From assembly GCA_947500645.1 (NCBI GenBank), contig CANMSD010000003.1, positions 308,501-372,500 on the forward strand: DNA of 64,000 nt, read 5' to 3'. A model generated the notes under the pieces. That model did no database searches, had not been told where the DNA came from, and saw only the letters and a list, made by a program, of their open reading frames with translations. This document shows, piece by piece, positions 25,489 to 34,001 of the stretch. The number at the start of each line of letters is the position of its first letter. The stretch's first letter is position 1. The translations under genes were made by a program, and so were the position numbers. This stretch comes from an uncultured Erythrobacter sp. GTDB taxonomy: Bacteria; Pseudomonadota; Alphaproteobacteria; Sphingomonadales; Sphingomonadaceae.

Positions 25489-26361
25489 ATGACCGACTAT
25501 ACGCAGATACTGGTCGACAAGGCAGATGGCATTGCCACTATCACGCTCAATAGACCGGAGAAGATGAACGCGTACACGCGCACCATGGGCGCGGAGATCA
25601 TGGCGGCGATGGACGATATCGATGCCGACGATGCGGTGCGCGCGGTCATCTTCTCCGGCAGCGGCGAAAAGGCGTTTTGCGCGGGGGCCGACCTGACCCC
25701 GGAAGGGGGAGGGCATGTCTTCTCCGATCCGACCGAGGTGAAAGACCTATCCGATCCCAAAGTGCGCGATGGCGGGGGATTGCTCACCTTGCGCCTGTTC
25801 GAAAGCACAAAGCCACTGATCTCCGCTTGCAACGGCGTGGCTGTGGGTGTCGGTGCGACCATGCAGTTGGCGATGGACATCCGGTTGGCATCGAGCACGG
25901 CGCGCTATGGCTTCGTATTCGCCCGGCGCGGGATCGTGCCCGAGGCAGCCTCAAGCTGGTTCCTTCCGCGCATTGTCGGGATCAGTCAGGCGCTCGAGTG
26001 GTGCTATTCGGGCAGGGTCTTCGATGCTGACGAGGCGAAAGAGGGTGGTTTGATCCGTTCGATCCATGCACCCGCCGATCTGCTCCATGCGGCAGAGGAC
26101 CTTGCTCGTGAGATCGCGGACAACACGTCGGCTGTCTCGGTCGCGATGACGCGGGCGATGATGTATCGGCTCGCCAGCGCGGATCATCCAATGGAAGCGC
26201 ACAAGATCGACAGCCGCGCAATCTATCGTCTGTCTCGCGGTAAAGACGCGAAAGAAGGGATCGCTAGCTTCCTTGAGAAGCGCAATCCGATGTATCCGGG
26301 CAAGGTGAGCGAAGACATGCCGGACTTCTACCCATGGTGGGAGACGCCGGAATACGAATGA
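25489..26361 (+). CDS. Enoyl-CoA hydratase/isomerase family protein
   Basis: 290 residues from MTDYTQILVDKADGIATITL, chosen because of the AGGGGAG site and the family N-terminus. Crotonase features include NRPEKMNAYT, the oxyanion-hole segment EKAFCAGADL, the CNGVAVGVGATMQLA helix and the catalytic-Glu region GIVPEAASSWFLPRIVG. Length and the extended C-terminus (ending MPDFYPWWETPEYE) match crotonase-like hydratases of acyl-CoA degradation. The substrate is not defined by the sequence. It is followed by a MarR regulator, which may control it. Confidence 0.92.
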   Translation: MTDYTQILVDKADGIATITLNRPEKMNAYTRTMGAEIMAAMDDIDADDAVRAVIFSGSGEKAFCAGADLTPEGGGHVFSDPTEVKDLSDPKVRDGGGLLTLRLFESTKPLISACNGVAVGVGATMQLAMDIRLASSTARYGFVFARRGIVPEAASSWFLPRIVGISQALEWCYSGRVFDADEAKEGGLIRSIHAPADLLHAAEDLAREIADNTSAVSVAMTRAMMYRLASADHPMEAHKIDSRAIYRLSRGKDAKEGIASFLEKRNPMYPGKVSEDMPDFYPWWETPEYE

Positions 26362-26380
26362 CGGGCTAGCGCTGCTTCAA

Positions 26381-26397
26381 GGCAAGAGGGTCTTGCC
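26381..26397. promoter_or_regulatory. Inverted repeat before the MarR gene
   Basis: GGCAAGA and TCTTGCC are perfect complements around GGG, 32 bases before the MarR start. MarR proteins bind such dyads and often repress themselves, but a plain 3' hairpin of the hydratase is equally possible. Confidence 0.4.
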
Positions 26398-26428
26398 AGC
26401 AGGGCTGGTTTCATTAGAAACCAATGAT

Positions 26429-26953
26429 ATGAATGCGGAGACCAAGCCCGAGTCCATGAAGCCGAGCGCGGCCAATGAAGGGCGGGGCGTGCCTGGCAAG
26501 CTGGCTGATTTCCTGCCTTACCAGCTTTCCATCGCTTCGAACGCAGTGAGCAGCCTGATCGCCGAGCGCTATCGCAAGCGGTTTGGCCTGAAGGTCCTCG
26601 AATGGCGGGTGATGGCGGTCTTGGGTGACGCGCAGGCTCGCGGACGCGGGCTGACGCAGAGCGCACTGACCCAGGCGACATTGATGGATAAGGTTGCGGT
26701 CAATCGTGCGTGCAAGGTGCTCGAAGATCGCGGGCTGATAGCACGGGCTCCGAACGCGAGTGATGGCCGATCGCATCTGCTCGAGCTGACTGAAGCGGGC
26801 CGCGCCATCCACGGCGAAGTGATGCCGCTGGCACAGGCTACCGAGGGTGAGCTGTTCGCAGGCTTCTCCATGGAAGAGCAGCAGCAATTCCGCGATCTCC
26901 TCCGGCGCATGCGGGAACGCGCTGCTGCCTTGGCTGACGGCGGCAAAAGCTAA
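26429..26953 (+). CDS. MarR family transcriptional regulator
   Basis: 174 residues if started at MNAETKPESM; no clear ribosome site decides between this ATG, one at 26456 and an upstream TTG. The winged helix-turn-helix is clear: LEWRVMAVLG, LTQSALTQATLMDKVAVNRAC (recognition region) and a wing with DGRSHLLELTEAGR. MarR proteins bind DNA as dimers and release it on binding small phenolic or acyl ligands. The position directly after an enoyl-CoA hydratase suggests control of that pathway. A bidirectional terminator follows. Confidence 0.92.
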   Translation: MNAETKPESMKPSAANEGRGVPGKLADFLPYQLSIASNAVSSLIAERYRKRFGLKVLEWRVMAVLGDAQARGRGLTQSALTQATLMDKVAVNRACKVLEDRGLIARAPNASDGRSHLLELTEAGRAIHGEVMPLAQATEGELFAGFSMEEQQQFRDLLRRMRERAAALADGGKS

Positions 26954-26980
26954 ACCTATTCGGAAATAGCAGTCGAATAC

Positions 26981-27014
26981 AAAAAGGCCCGGCGGTTAAG
27001 CCGGGCCTTTCTTC
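26981..27014. terminator. Bidirectional terminator, MarR gene / tad operon
   Basis: AAAAAGGCCCGGC pairs with GCCGGGCCTTTCTT around a short loop. T-rich runs on both strands let it end the MarR transcript and the oppositely directed tadC end. Confidence 0.88.
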
Positions 27015-27072
27015 TATGCGCGGTGCGGTTTAGCTCCAGACTGCCCCGCGCGTTGAGTGGTACTGCGACCGA

Positions 27073-28068
27073 TTAGTCGATCAGCGCATCCGAGATCGAG
27101 CAGGCTGCCGGACCCAGAATAACGATGAACAGAACCGGTAGAATGAACAGGATCAGCGGCACCGTCATAATCGCTGGCAGACGCGCAGCTTTCTCTTCGG
27201 CGCGCATCATGCGCTCATTGCGGAACTCGGCGGAAAGGACGCGCAGGGCTGATGCCAGCGGCGTACCGTAACGCTCGGTTTGGATCATGGTCGTCACCAC
27301 GCCTTTGACCGCTTCGAGATCGACGCGGTAGGCGAGATTGTCGAAAGCCTGCTTACGTTCATTGAGGAACGATAGCTCAATCGCGGTGAGGGCAAACTCA
27401 TCGCCCAGCTCCGGATAGGCCCGGCCCAATTCCTTGGCCACGCGGTTGAACGCCGCATCGACCGTTAGACCAGCTTCAGCGCAGATCACCAAGAGGTCGA
27501 GCGCATCTGGCAGACCCTTTTGGATTTCCTTGGTGCGCTTGCCGGCCTTGTTGGAAAGGAACAGCTCTGGCCCCTTGTAGCCACCGAACACGAGCACGCT
27601 GAGCGCGCCGATCCGTTTCATCGGTCCCCAATCCGGGAAGAAGTCGACGAGGTAGATCATCGTGAAGGCGATCAGGCCGAACACAACGGGCAGAACGGCG
27701 CGTGCCACGATGACATAGACCGCGAGTTCCTTATTGCGAATGCCAGCATGGGCGAGCTTTTGCTGCACCTCTTGAAGCTGGCTATCTTGCAGCACTTTCA
27801 TGCTGTTGAGGCGTTCTTTGACCTTGTCCGTACCCTCGGTCTTGCGAACGAGGCTGGCGCGTTTCTTGGACCCGCCAGTAATGATGCCGGCTTTCAGCTC
27901 GTCACGGCGCTCTTCGAGGTTCTTGACGCGCTTGGCCATCGGATCCTTGATGGTGACCGCGGCATAGATCGCCATGATCACGGCAAAGGCTGCAAGCCCT
28001 GCCAGGATCGTGCCGACCAGCACGACATCGAAGCCAAGCAGTGTGGGACCGGGTTGTGAATTGATCAT
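27073..28068 (-). CDS. tadC: Tad pilus inner-membrane platform protein TadC
   Basis: 331 residues starting at MINSQPGPTLLGF with a GGGACGAG site; an upstream in-frame extension is unsupported. There is an N-terminal membrane segment (about 12-36), a charged cytoplasmic part, and the type II secretion F domain (about 165-300) with PDALDLLVICAEAGLTVDAA. Further membrane segments lie near 115-150, and one is at the C-terminus. With TadB it forms the inner-membrane base on which Flp pili are assembled. It is the last gene of the locus; tadD and pseudopilin genes do not follow. Confidence 0.93.
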   Translation of the reverse strand: MINSQPGPTLLGFDVVLVGTILAGLAAFAVIMAIYAAVTIKDPMAKRVKNLEERRDELKAGIITGGSKKRASLVRKTEGTDKVKERLNSMKVLQDSQLQEVQQKLAHAGIRNKELAVYVIVARAVLPVVFGLIAFTMIYLVDFFPDWGPMKRIGALSVLVFGGYKGPELFLSNKAGKRTKEIQKGLPDALDLLVICAEAGLTVDAAFNRVAKELGRAYPELGDEFALTAIELSFLNERKQAFDNLAYRVDLEAVKGVVTTMIQTERYGTPLASALRVLSAEFRNERMMRAEEKAARLPAIMTVPLILFILPVLFIVILGPAACSISDALID

Positions 28069-28084
28069 GCTAACTCGTCCCTGC

Positions 28085-29056
28085 TTAGATTTCGAAACTG
28101 ACCATCTTGGCCATGATGAAGACACCAATCGACATCCATACGAGACCGCCAAGGCCCGTTACGATCAAGCGTTCTTCGTAGAAGAAACCGCCAATATAGC
28201 TCGGGTTGATCCACCAGATCATGCCGAAGACGATGAATGGCAGAGCACCCACGATGTAGGCCGACGCTTTCGATTCCGAACTCATCGCCTTGATCTTGAG
28301 CTTCATTTGCGCGCGTTTGCGTAGCACTTCGGCAAGGTTGGACAGCGTCTCGGCGAGGTTACCACCGGTTTCGCGCTGAATTGCCAGAGTGATGCAGAAG
28401 AAGTTGAACTCCGGAATACCGAGCCGGTCGGCCGTTTCCTGGAGTGATTCCTCCATGGTTTTACCGATCTTGATCCGCTCGGTAATGCCCTTGAACTCTT
28501 CACCGACGGGCCCTTCGACCTCTTGAGCGACAACGCCCAGAGTTTCAGTGACAGGCAGACCCGAGCGCAAACCGCGCACCAACAGTTCAATGCCGTCGGG
28601 AAATTTCGAGTTGAAAGCGTTTGTCCGCTTGTTGATGAAAAAGCCAACAACAAGGTGCGGTAGGCCGGCACCGATCAGCAAACCGACGCCAAGCGACAGA
28701 AGCAGAGCACCTGATCGCAGATATATGACTACCGCAATTGCGAGCGCGAGGCCCAGCGACGCGTAGAGATATTGCTGCAAAGACCAGCCCTTGCCGGTGC
28801 GGTCGAGCCGCACTTCCAGAGCTTCAACGCGCGAACCAGAACCGGCAACGTGATGAGCCTTTGGCTTGCGTGCGGCGATTGCTTTCTTCAACTGCGCATC
28901 GACCTTCGTGTCGGTGCTTTGCGAGTGGCGATAGCGCAATGCCTGCAAACGCCGCTCACGAGCTTTGTTAGCGCCCGATCCCGTTGCCAGCACATAGCCG
29001 CCAACCAGGACTGCAAAAATCACAGTCGTGATGAGCAGGAGTTGGAGATTATCCAT
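28085..29056 (-). CDS. tadB: Tad pilus inner-membrane platform protein TadB
   Basis: 323 residues. It has an N-terminal membrane helix (about 5-25), two helices around 95-135, a type II secretion F domain with FPDGIELLVRGLRSGLPVTE and AIQRETGGNLAETLSNLAEV, and C-terminal membrane helices. It pairs with TadC as the platform for the assembly ATPase. The start has a GGGGAACGAA site. It is separated by only 98 bases from cpaE, where cpaF (tadA) would normally sit. Confidence 0.94.
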   Translation of the reverse strand: MDNLQLLLITTVIFAVLVGGYVLATGSGANKARERRLQALRYRHSQSTDTKVDAQLKKAIAARKPKAHHVAGSGSRVEALEVRLDRTGKGWSLQQYLYASLGLALAIAVVIYLRSGALLLSLGVGLLIGAGLPHLVVGFFINKRTNAFNSKFPDGIELLVRGLRSGLPVTETLGVVAQEVEGPVGEEFKGITERIKIGKTMEESLQETADRLGIPEFNFFCITLAIQRETGGNLAETLSNLAEVLRKRAQMKLKIKAMSSESKASAYIVGALPFIVFGMIWWINPSYIGGFFYEERLIVTGLGGLVWMSIGVFIMAKMVSFEI

Positions 29057-29154
29057 TTCGTTCCCCGCCTTTCTCTGTTCAGGCGTGACCGGTCAGCGAG
29101 TTCTGTCAGCGAGACCCAGCCTGGCACTCAGGCCGGGCTCGCGACGAGAACAGC
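29057..29154. other. cpaE-tadB junction where cpaF is absent
   Basis: Only 98 bases, too short for the roughly 450-codon secretion ATPase normally found here. It contains an exact 9-bp direct repeat (GTCAGCGAG at 29092-29100 and 29105-29113). I cannot read any ATPase remnant in it. Confidence 0.55.
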
Positions 29155-30438
29155 TTACTCAGCCGGTTCAACTTCTTCCGACTTGTCTTTCTTGGAAAGC
29201 AGTGACTTCAGATCGAAGCCGCCAAGAAGCGATTTCTTCTCTTCGGTCAGAGATTCCAGATCGTCTTCGCTCGCACCCATGATGCGCTCGCCAATCTGCT
29301 TGATCACAGAAGTGGCTTTGCTCGAACGATTAGCCTCGACAAAGACCTGGCCAAGCTTTGCAGCATTGGACGCGGCCTTGATGTCGTAAGGGACAATGAA
29401 GTCGATCTTGCGTTCGATCGAGGCTTCGAAATCAGCCTTACTGATCTCAGCCGTGGCGGTCTGAACCTTGTTCGCAACGACCATCGGGTGGGCGTGTGCG
29501 GCATTGGTCTTCAGCCAAGACAGGATGCGGATCGTGTCGCGTGCCGATGCCAGCGTCAGCTCGCATGCGACAATCACGAGGTTCACGTCACCCAGCAGGT
29601 GCGGGAAGTTGATCAGCATATTGCGCGGCATGTCGATGACGGTCATTTCGAACGCCTGGCGGAATTCTTCCTCCAGTTGCACGAAGGCTGCGCCATCGGT
29701 CATCAGCGGCTGGTTGATCGGTGCCTCTGCCGACAGGATCGACAGATTGTCGTTCGCACGGATCATGGCACGCTCGATGAACAGACCGTCAATCCGGCTT
29801 GGATTGTCGATTGCATCGGTGAGGCCACGGCCCGGCTCCAGATCCAGCGCAAGCGCACCGGTTCCGAAGTGAACGTCGAGATCGAGCAACGCAGTTGGTG
29901 CCTTATGCTCTTCACTGAACAACCATGAAAGCGAGGTTGCCAGGGTCGATGCACCGACGCCGCCACGTGTGCCGACAATCGCAGTCGAGATGTGGCGTTG
30001 CACTTGCTCGGCTTCACCAGCCTTTGGCGCGGTAAACACTGCCAGAGCCTGATTGAGCGAGTCGTGAACCTGCTGAGCCGAAAGTGGCTTCAGAAGGTAA
30101 TCGTGAATGCCGCTGGACAGCAGGTCGCGATAAAGGCGAACATCGTTGACCTGGCCGATTGCGATCACGACCGTGCCGGGTTCGCAAACTTCGGCCAGAG
30201 CGTTGATATCGTTCAGCGGATCGCCGCTTTCCGACAGGTCGACCACAAGGATTGCCGGGCTGGCGCTAACGGAAAGCGATTGGATCGCATTGCGCAGGCC
30301 GCCTTTGTTGCACTTCTCCGGCTGCCAGCCCATCTCGATGACCACTGGACGCAAAACGTCGAGTGCAGCATCATCGCAGATATAGGCCGCGAACGGATCA
30401 CGATTTCCGGGCAGGCCGGATTTCCAAGGCGCATTCAT
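29155..30438 (-). CDS. cpaE: Tad pilus localisation ATPase CpaE
   Basis: 427 residues. Residues about 15-135 form a receiver-like domain without a clear phosphorylation site. About 150-400 form a MinD/ParA-type ATPase with the deviant P-loop GTRGGVGAST (156-165) in place of KGGVGKT, DLDVHFGTGALALDL, and TVIDMPRN. CpaE places the pilus secretion machinery at the cell pole in relatives. The C-terminal tail is Lys- and Glu-rich. A GGAGGG ribosome site overlaps the cpaD stop region. It belongs to the leftward cpa-tad operon. Confidence 0.93.
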   Translation of the reverse strand: MNAPWKSGLPGNRDPFAAYICDDAALDVLRPVVIEMGWQPEKCNKGGLRNAIQSLSVSASPAILVVDLSESGDPLNDINALAEVCEPGTVVIAIGQVNDVRLYRDLLSSGIHDYLLKPLSAQQVHDSLNQALAVFTAPKAGEAEQVQRHISTAIVGTRGGVGASTLATSLSWLFSEEHKAPTALLDLDVHFGTGALALDLEPGRGLTDAIDNPSRIDGLFIERAMIRANDNLSILSAEAPINQPLMTDGAAFVQLEEEFRQAFEMTVIDMPRNMLINFPHLLGDVNLVIVACELTLASARDTIRILSWLKTNAAHAHPMVVANKVQTATAEISKADFEASIERKIDFIVPYDIKAASNAAKLGQVFVEANRSSKATSVIKQIGERIMGASEDDLESLTEEKKSLLGGFDLKSLLSKKDKSEEVEPAE

Positions 30439-30441
30439 GGA

Positions 30442-31086
30442 TCAGTTCCCTCCTGTTGCGGGGGCCGCAAGGCCACCGGCGCCGGTAGGCGCAGCTTCGC
30501 GATAGCTGTCGATGGCTTTGGTGCCGGCAGAAACGATAGTCTCGCCTGAGCCCTTCTTGCCTTCGAGCAGATCTTGTGGATCAGCGACCATCGCAGCCAG
30601 ATTGCTGTTGGTTGCACAGCCGTAACCGGGGCTGGTCGCGTTGTTGTAGTTCATGTCCGACTTGGCCGACCAGTCCGGGCAACCCGGGACCGATGCGGTC
30701 GAGCGGGTCACGACAATACGGGCCTGACCTGGCTGGAGGTAACCGGCAGTTGTTGGCGCGGCTTCGCTAAGCAGCAGGCCATATCGACCGGCCAGCTCGC
30801 TAACAGCAGTTGTCAGTGCCGGATTGTTGGTCGGATCGTCGACCGAAATCCGATCGCCATAGGAAAGACCCATGGTGTCGAACCAACCAATGATGCGTTG
30901 CTGCTCGGCAATTGCCAGGCCGCCGCGATTGGTTTGCACGTCGAGCGTGTAATTGGTCCGCTCAACAACCGGTTGTTTCGTGCTGTAGAGGCTGCGGTTG
31001 TCGGGCATTCCGCCGCAACCAGAGACCACTACTCCGAGCGAGAGGGCAATAGCACCCGCCAGCTTGCTGTGATTTGCAAAGGGCAT
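30442..31086 (-). CDS. cpaD: Tad pilus outer-membrane lipoprotein CpaD
   Basis: 214 residues starting at MPFANHSK, with an AAGGTGAG site eight bases upstream; a GTG three codons earlier is less likely. The lipobox VVSGCGG gives lipid attachment at the cysteine near residue 25. Later features typical of CpaD are GPDWS-like GCPDWSAKSDMNYNNATSPG and the CATNSNLAAMVADPQDLL block. CpaD stabilises or localises the CpaC secretin. The C-terminus is Gly/Ala/Pro-rich. Confidence 0.93.
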   Translation of the reverse strand: MPFANHSKLAGAIALSLGVVVSGCGGMPDNRSLYSTKQPVVERTNYTLDVQTNRGGLAIAEQQRIIGWFDTMGLSYGDRISVDDPTNNPALTTAVSELAGRYGLLLSEAAPTTAGYLQPGQARIVVTRSTASVPGCPDWSAKSDMNYNNATSPGYGCATNSNLAAMVADPQDLLEGKKGSGETIVSAGTKAIDSYREAAPTGAGGLAAPATGGN

Positions 31087-31107
31087 CGTTCTCACCTTTC
31101 TCGTATC

Positions 31108-32715
31108 TTAGAGACTGAAACCGGGAGCCGCGGCATCTGCCTGACGGTCTTTTTTCCGGTTTTTCTTCTTGGCCCGGCGTTCATCGCTACGGTTTGAACC
31201 GGGAACGATGGCGGCTGGATCGGTCGCGCTGACAGATGGTGGCGGTGCGTCGTCACCGGCCGCTGTTGGGCTAGGGCGTGCTTCGCTGTTGCCATCATTG
31301 TCTTGGTAGCCAAGCAATTGCTGCACTTCATTGGCGGCGTTGAAGCCGTCGGTAGGCAGCTTGATGTCTTTCGCATCAACTGGCTTGACCAGGTAAGGCG
31401 TCACCACGATCACCAGCTCGGTCTCACCCTTGCGGTAAGAGCGTGAGCGGAACAGGTTGCCGAGGATTGGCAGATCGCCAACACCTGGAGCCTTGTCGAT
31501 CGTGTTCTGCGAGTTGTTGCTCATCAGGCCGGCGATCATGAAGCTCTGGCCGGAGCCGAGTTCCACGGTCGTTTCGGTGCGACGGATCGTCAGTGCCGGC
31601 ACCTGAAAGCCGTTGAGCGTAACCGCACCTTGGCTCGACAGTTCAGACACTTCAGGACGGACGCGTAGTGAAATCCGGCCATTGGCAAGAACTGTTGGCG
31701 TGTATGCCAGGCTAACGCCGAAGTTGCGATACTCGATCGAAACCGTGCCGAGGCCTTCGCTGATCGGGATCGGGAATTCACCGCCAGCCAGGAAGGTGGC
31801 GGTTTCACCCGAAAGTGCGGTCAGGTTTGGCTGTGACAGGGTGGTGATAAGACCAATCTGTTCAGCAAGGTCCATCGCGCCGAGTACGTCGAGACCAAAC
31901 AGGCGACCAAGGCCACCGATGGTGGTGCCGCCGTTCGAGTTGATGCCTGGGCCCTGAACCACGATGTTTTCGCCTGTGGTTGGATCAACACCAACGATCA
32001 AGCCTGGGTTTTGCACGCCGTTGCCGACAGCAATTGGTCCATCGAGACGGAAATCGCCGGTGCCAAGCTGGCGACCCGTACCGATTGCGCCGCGGAAACC
32101 GCCGGTTGCAAAATCGAATGTCGACAGGTTGCCGCCGATATCGCGAACCAGCGAACGGCTGACTTCGGCGAAGCGCACTTGCAGGTTAACCTGCAGTGGC
32201 GTTGCCGTTTTCAGGCGGCTGATCACATTGGCTTCTTCGCCGACAAAGGCCTGAACCAGACGCTCAGCTTCGGCTGCATCTTCAGGAGCTGCAACCGTAC
32301 CGGTGAGCAGCACTGTGTTGGTGCCCATGGTCGCAACGCCGATCTTGGCTTGCGGCATGGCCAGCGCCAGCATTTGGTCGATGCTGTCGATGTTCGAACC
32401 AACGCGAACGTTGGCCGACCAGATCACATTGCCAGACGCGTTGCTGGCGTAGATCGTGGTCTCACCGCCTGCGCGGCCGAACACATACAGTTGACGCTGC
32501 GATTTGATTTGCACATCTGCAACGGCCTCATTGGCGATGAAGACATCAGCCATGTTGCCTGGCACAGTGATCAGCTCGCCGCGGCCGATGGACAGGACAA
32601 CGTCCTGGTCCGGGCTCGAAACTTGCTGAGCGGTGACAGTTGTCGCTGGCACCGCGGCGAGCGGCGCTGCGGCAAGACTAGCCATCAGCATTTTAGCAGT
32701 CAGGTGGCGTTTCAT
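31108..32715 (-). CDS. cpaC: Tad pilus secretin CpaC (RcpA)
   Basis: 535 residues from MKRHLTAKMLMASLAA, with a signal peptide ending near VTAQQ. The pilus-secretin N-terminal domain (VLSIGRGELITVPG; VFIANEAVADVQI) is followed by a BON-like segment. Then comes the secretin core with QIGLITTLSQPNLTALSGET, AGGEFPIPI and the terminal GDLPILGNLFRSRSYRKGETELVIVVTPYLV. It forms the outer-membrane pore for Flp pili. A second in-frame ATG at 32796 also has a strong ribosome site (GAGGGG), so a 27-residue longer form is possible; I prefer the form with a normal signal peptide. The C-terminus is Lys/Arg-rich. Confidence 0.93.
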   Translation of the reverse strand: MKRHLTAKMLMASLAAAPLAAVPATTVTAQQVSSPDQDVVLSIGRGELITVPGNMADVFIANEAVADVQIKSQRQLYVFGRAGGETTIYASNASGNVIWSANVRVGSNIDSIDQMLALAMPQAKIGVATMGTNTVLLTGTVAAPEDAAEAERLVQAFVGEEANVISRLKTATPLQVNLQVRFAEVSRSLVRDIGGNLSTFDFATGGFRGAIGTGRQLGTGDFRLDGPIAVGNGVQNPGLIVGVDPTTGENIVVQGPGINSNGGTTIGGLGRLFGLDVLGAMDLAEQIGLITTLSQPNLTALSGETATFLAGGEFPIPISEGLGTVSIEYRNFGVSLAYTPTVLANGRISLRVRPEVSELSSQGAVTLNGFQVPALTIRRTETTVELGSGQSFMIAGLMSNNSQNTIDKAPGVGDLPILGNLFRSRSYRKGETELVIVVTPYLVKPVDAKDIKLPTDGFNAANEVQQLLGYQDNDGNSEARPSPTAAGDDAPPPSVSATDPAAIVPGSNRSDERRAKKKNRKKDRQADAAAPGFSL

Positions 32716-32807
32716 TTTTTGGCCCCTCAAAGGTTTCCCTGTTGCCGCATCTGCGGCGTCCCAAAATTTGGGCACATCTGTGATCCGTTTTGACATGGTC
32801 ATTCCCC

Positions 32808-33914
32808 TCAACGGATCAGCAGCGCGCCGGCGGCAGGCGCAGTGCGCCCAGCGTCACGGACATTGTTCGACTGGCTAGCGCCAAGATTGTTGGCTGCACC
32901 GCGAACGCCGCCCACCGGAACTTCTTCAGTCCGCTTGCCGCGGGTAACCCGCACGGCTGGGCCGCGATTGACCGGCGCGCCATTGACCATGGCCGGAACG
33001 CCTGGAGCTGCGCGAGTAGCCTGAGCACGGCGTTCCGCCTCGGTTGGTGGAGGTGTCTTGCGCTGGAAGCGTGAGACATCGCCGCCGGTCGAGAAGGTGG
33101 TACCCTTGTCGATTGGACGGTTCATGGCAGTGCGCAGCAGCTGCTCTTCTTCTTCCGGCGATGCATTTTCAGGGATCTTGACGTCACCTGATGCAATTGC
33201 ACGCTCGAGTTCGGTCTGATTGTCAGCAATCGAGCGCAGCACCAAGCTGAGCGTACCGATGGTTTGAGCGACAGCGACCTTCTCGGCAATCTTCGGCGTC
33301 ACTTCGAGGGTGACGGTGCGGAACGCGCGAACAACAGTCTTACCGGCTTCGGTCGTGGTCTGCTCGGTCGACTGGTCGGTTGCGAGCACACGCAGGTTAC
33401 GAAGCACGGTCTCAGCAGCCTTCAGCGGCTGACCGTCGCCTTCGACAGCCTGAGTAAGGACGAGGTCAACGCGGTCGCCCGGGAAGACAAAGCCGGCAAC
33501 ACCGGTCTTGGCCGACACCGGAACGGTAACAGCGCGCATACCCGGGCCAAGCGCCGCAGCAAGGAAGCCGCGATCGCCAGGGCTGACGAGCGAGCCTTGG
33601 GTTACAGGTTCACCAGCGGTTACCGGGTGGCGTACAACAGTACCCAACAGCTGAGTGACATCGGACTCGCCATCAATAAAGTAGGCGTCCTGAACCAGCT
33701 CTTCCGGCCACTGCTGATAGCTCAGCGCGTCGGCAGTGATGATCGTACCGGTTGGCAGCCCACGCTGTGCAACAAGCACTTTAGGACCGACCGGCACTGG
33801 TGCCGCTTCGGCTTCTGGGGCAGCTGCCCCTGCGAACATGCTTCGTGCAGCAAACGCAGTGCCGACCGCGATGATCAGCGCTCCAAGCAGCAAAACAAGC
33901 TTCTTCCTGTCCAT
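32808..33914 (-). CDS. cpaB: Tad pilus assembly protein CpaB (RcpC)
   Basis: 368 residues. It has an N-terminal membrane anchor (DRKKLVLLLGALIIAVGTAF), a SAF domain (about 45-110; VLVAQRGLPTGTIITADAL), and an RcpC-type region with MRAVTVPVSAKTGVAGFVFP and GDRVDLVLT. The tail is Pro-, Arg- and Ala-rich. CpaB is a periplasmic partner of the CpaC secretin and may bind peptidoglycan. The start ATG has a GGGGGC site about ten bases away. The stop codon lies beside the GAGGGG site used by cpaC. Confidence 0.93.
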   Translation of the reverse strand: MDRKKLVLLLGALIIAVGTAFAARSMFAGAAAPEAEAAPVPVGPKVLVAQRGLPTGTIITADALSYQQWPEELVQDAYFIDGESDVTQLLGTVVRHPVTAGEPVTQGSLVSPGDRGFLAAALGPGMRAVTVPVSAKTGVAGFVFPGDRVDLVLTQAVEGDGQPLKAAETVLRNLRVLATDQSTEQTTTEAGKTVVRAFRTVTLEVTPKIAEKVAVAQTIGTLSLVLRSIADNQTELERAIASGDVKIPENASPEEEEQLLRTAMNRPIDKGTTFSTGGDVSRFQRKTPPPTEAERRAQATRAAPGVPAMVNGAPVNRGPAVRVTRGKRTEEVPVGGVRGAANNLGASQSNNVRDAGRTAPAAGALLIR

Positions 33915-33966
33915 GGCTCTATAGCCCCCTTTTAGTGGCCCAGTTTGGTTTACGGGCGGGTATGGT

Positions 33967-33983
33967 TGCGCTTGTTAAGCGCA
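33967..33983. other. Perfect hairpin between cpaA and cpaB
   Basis: TGCGCTT and AAGCGCA pair fully around GTT. There is no T-run on either strand. It lies in the 87-base cpaA-cpaB gap and may modulate expression of the distal operon. No Flp pilin gene is present in this gap. Confidence 0.5.
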
Positions 33984-34001
33984 GACTGGTTAAAATCAGG
34001 T

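Noticed and set aside
33966..33999. CtrA-type TTAA-N7-TTAA site between cpaA and cpaB
   Set aside because: Two TTAA half sites are present but separated by 11 bases, which does not match the spacing.
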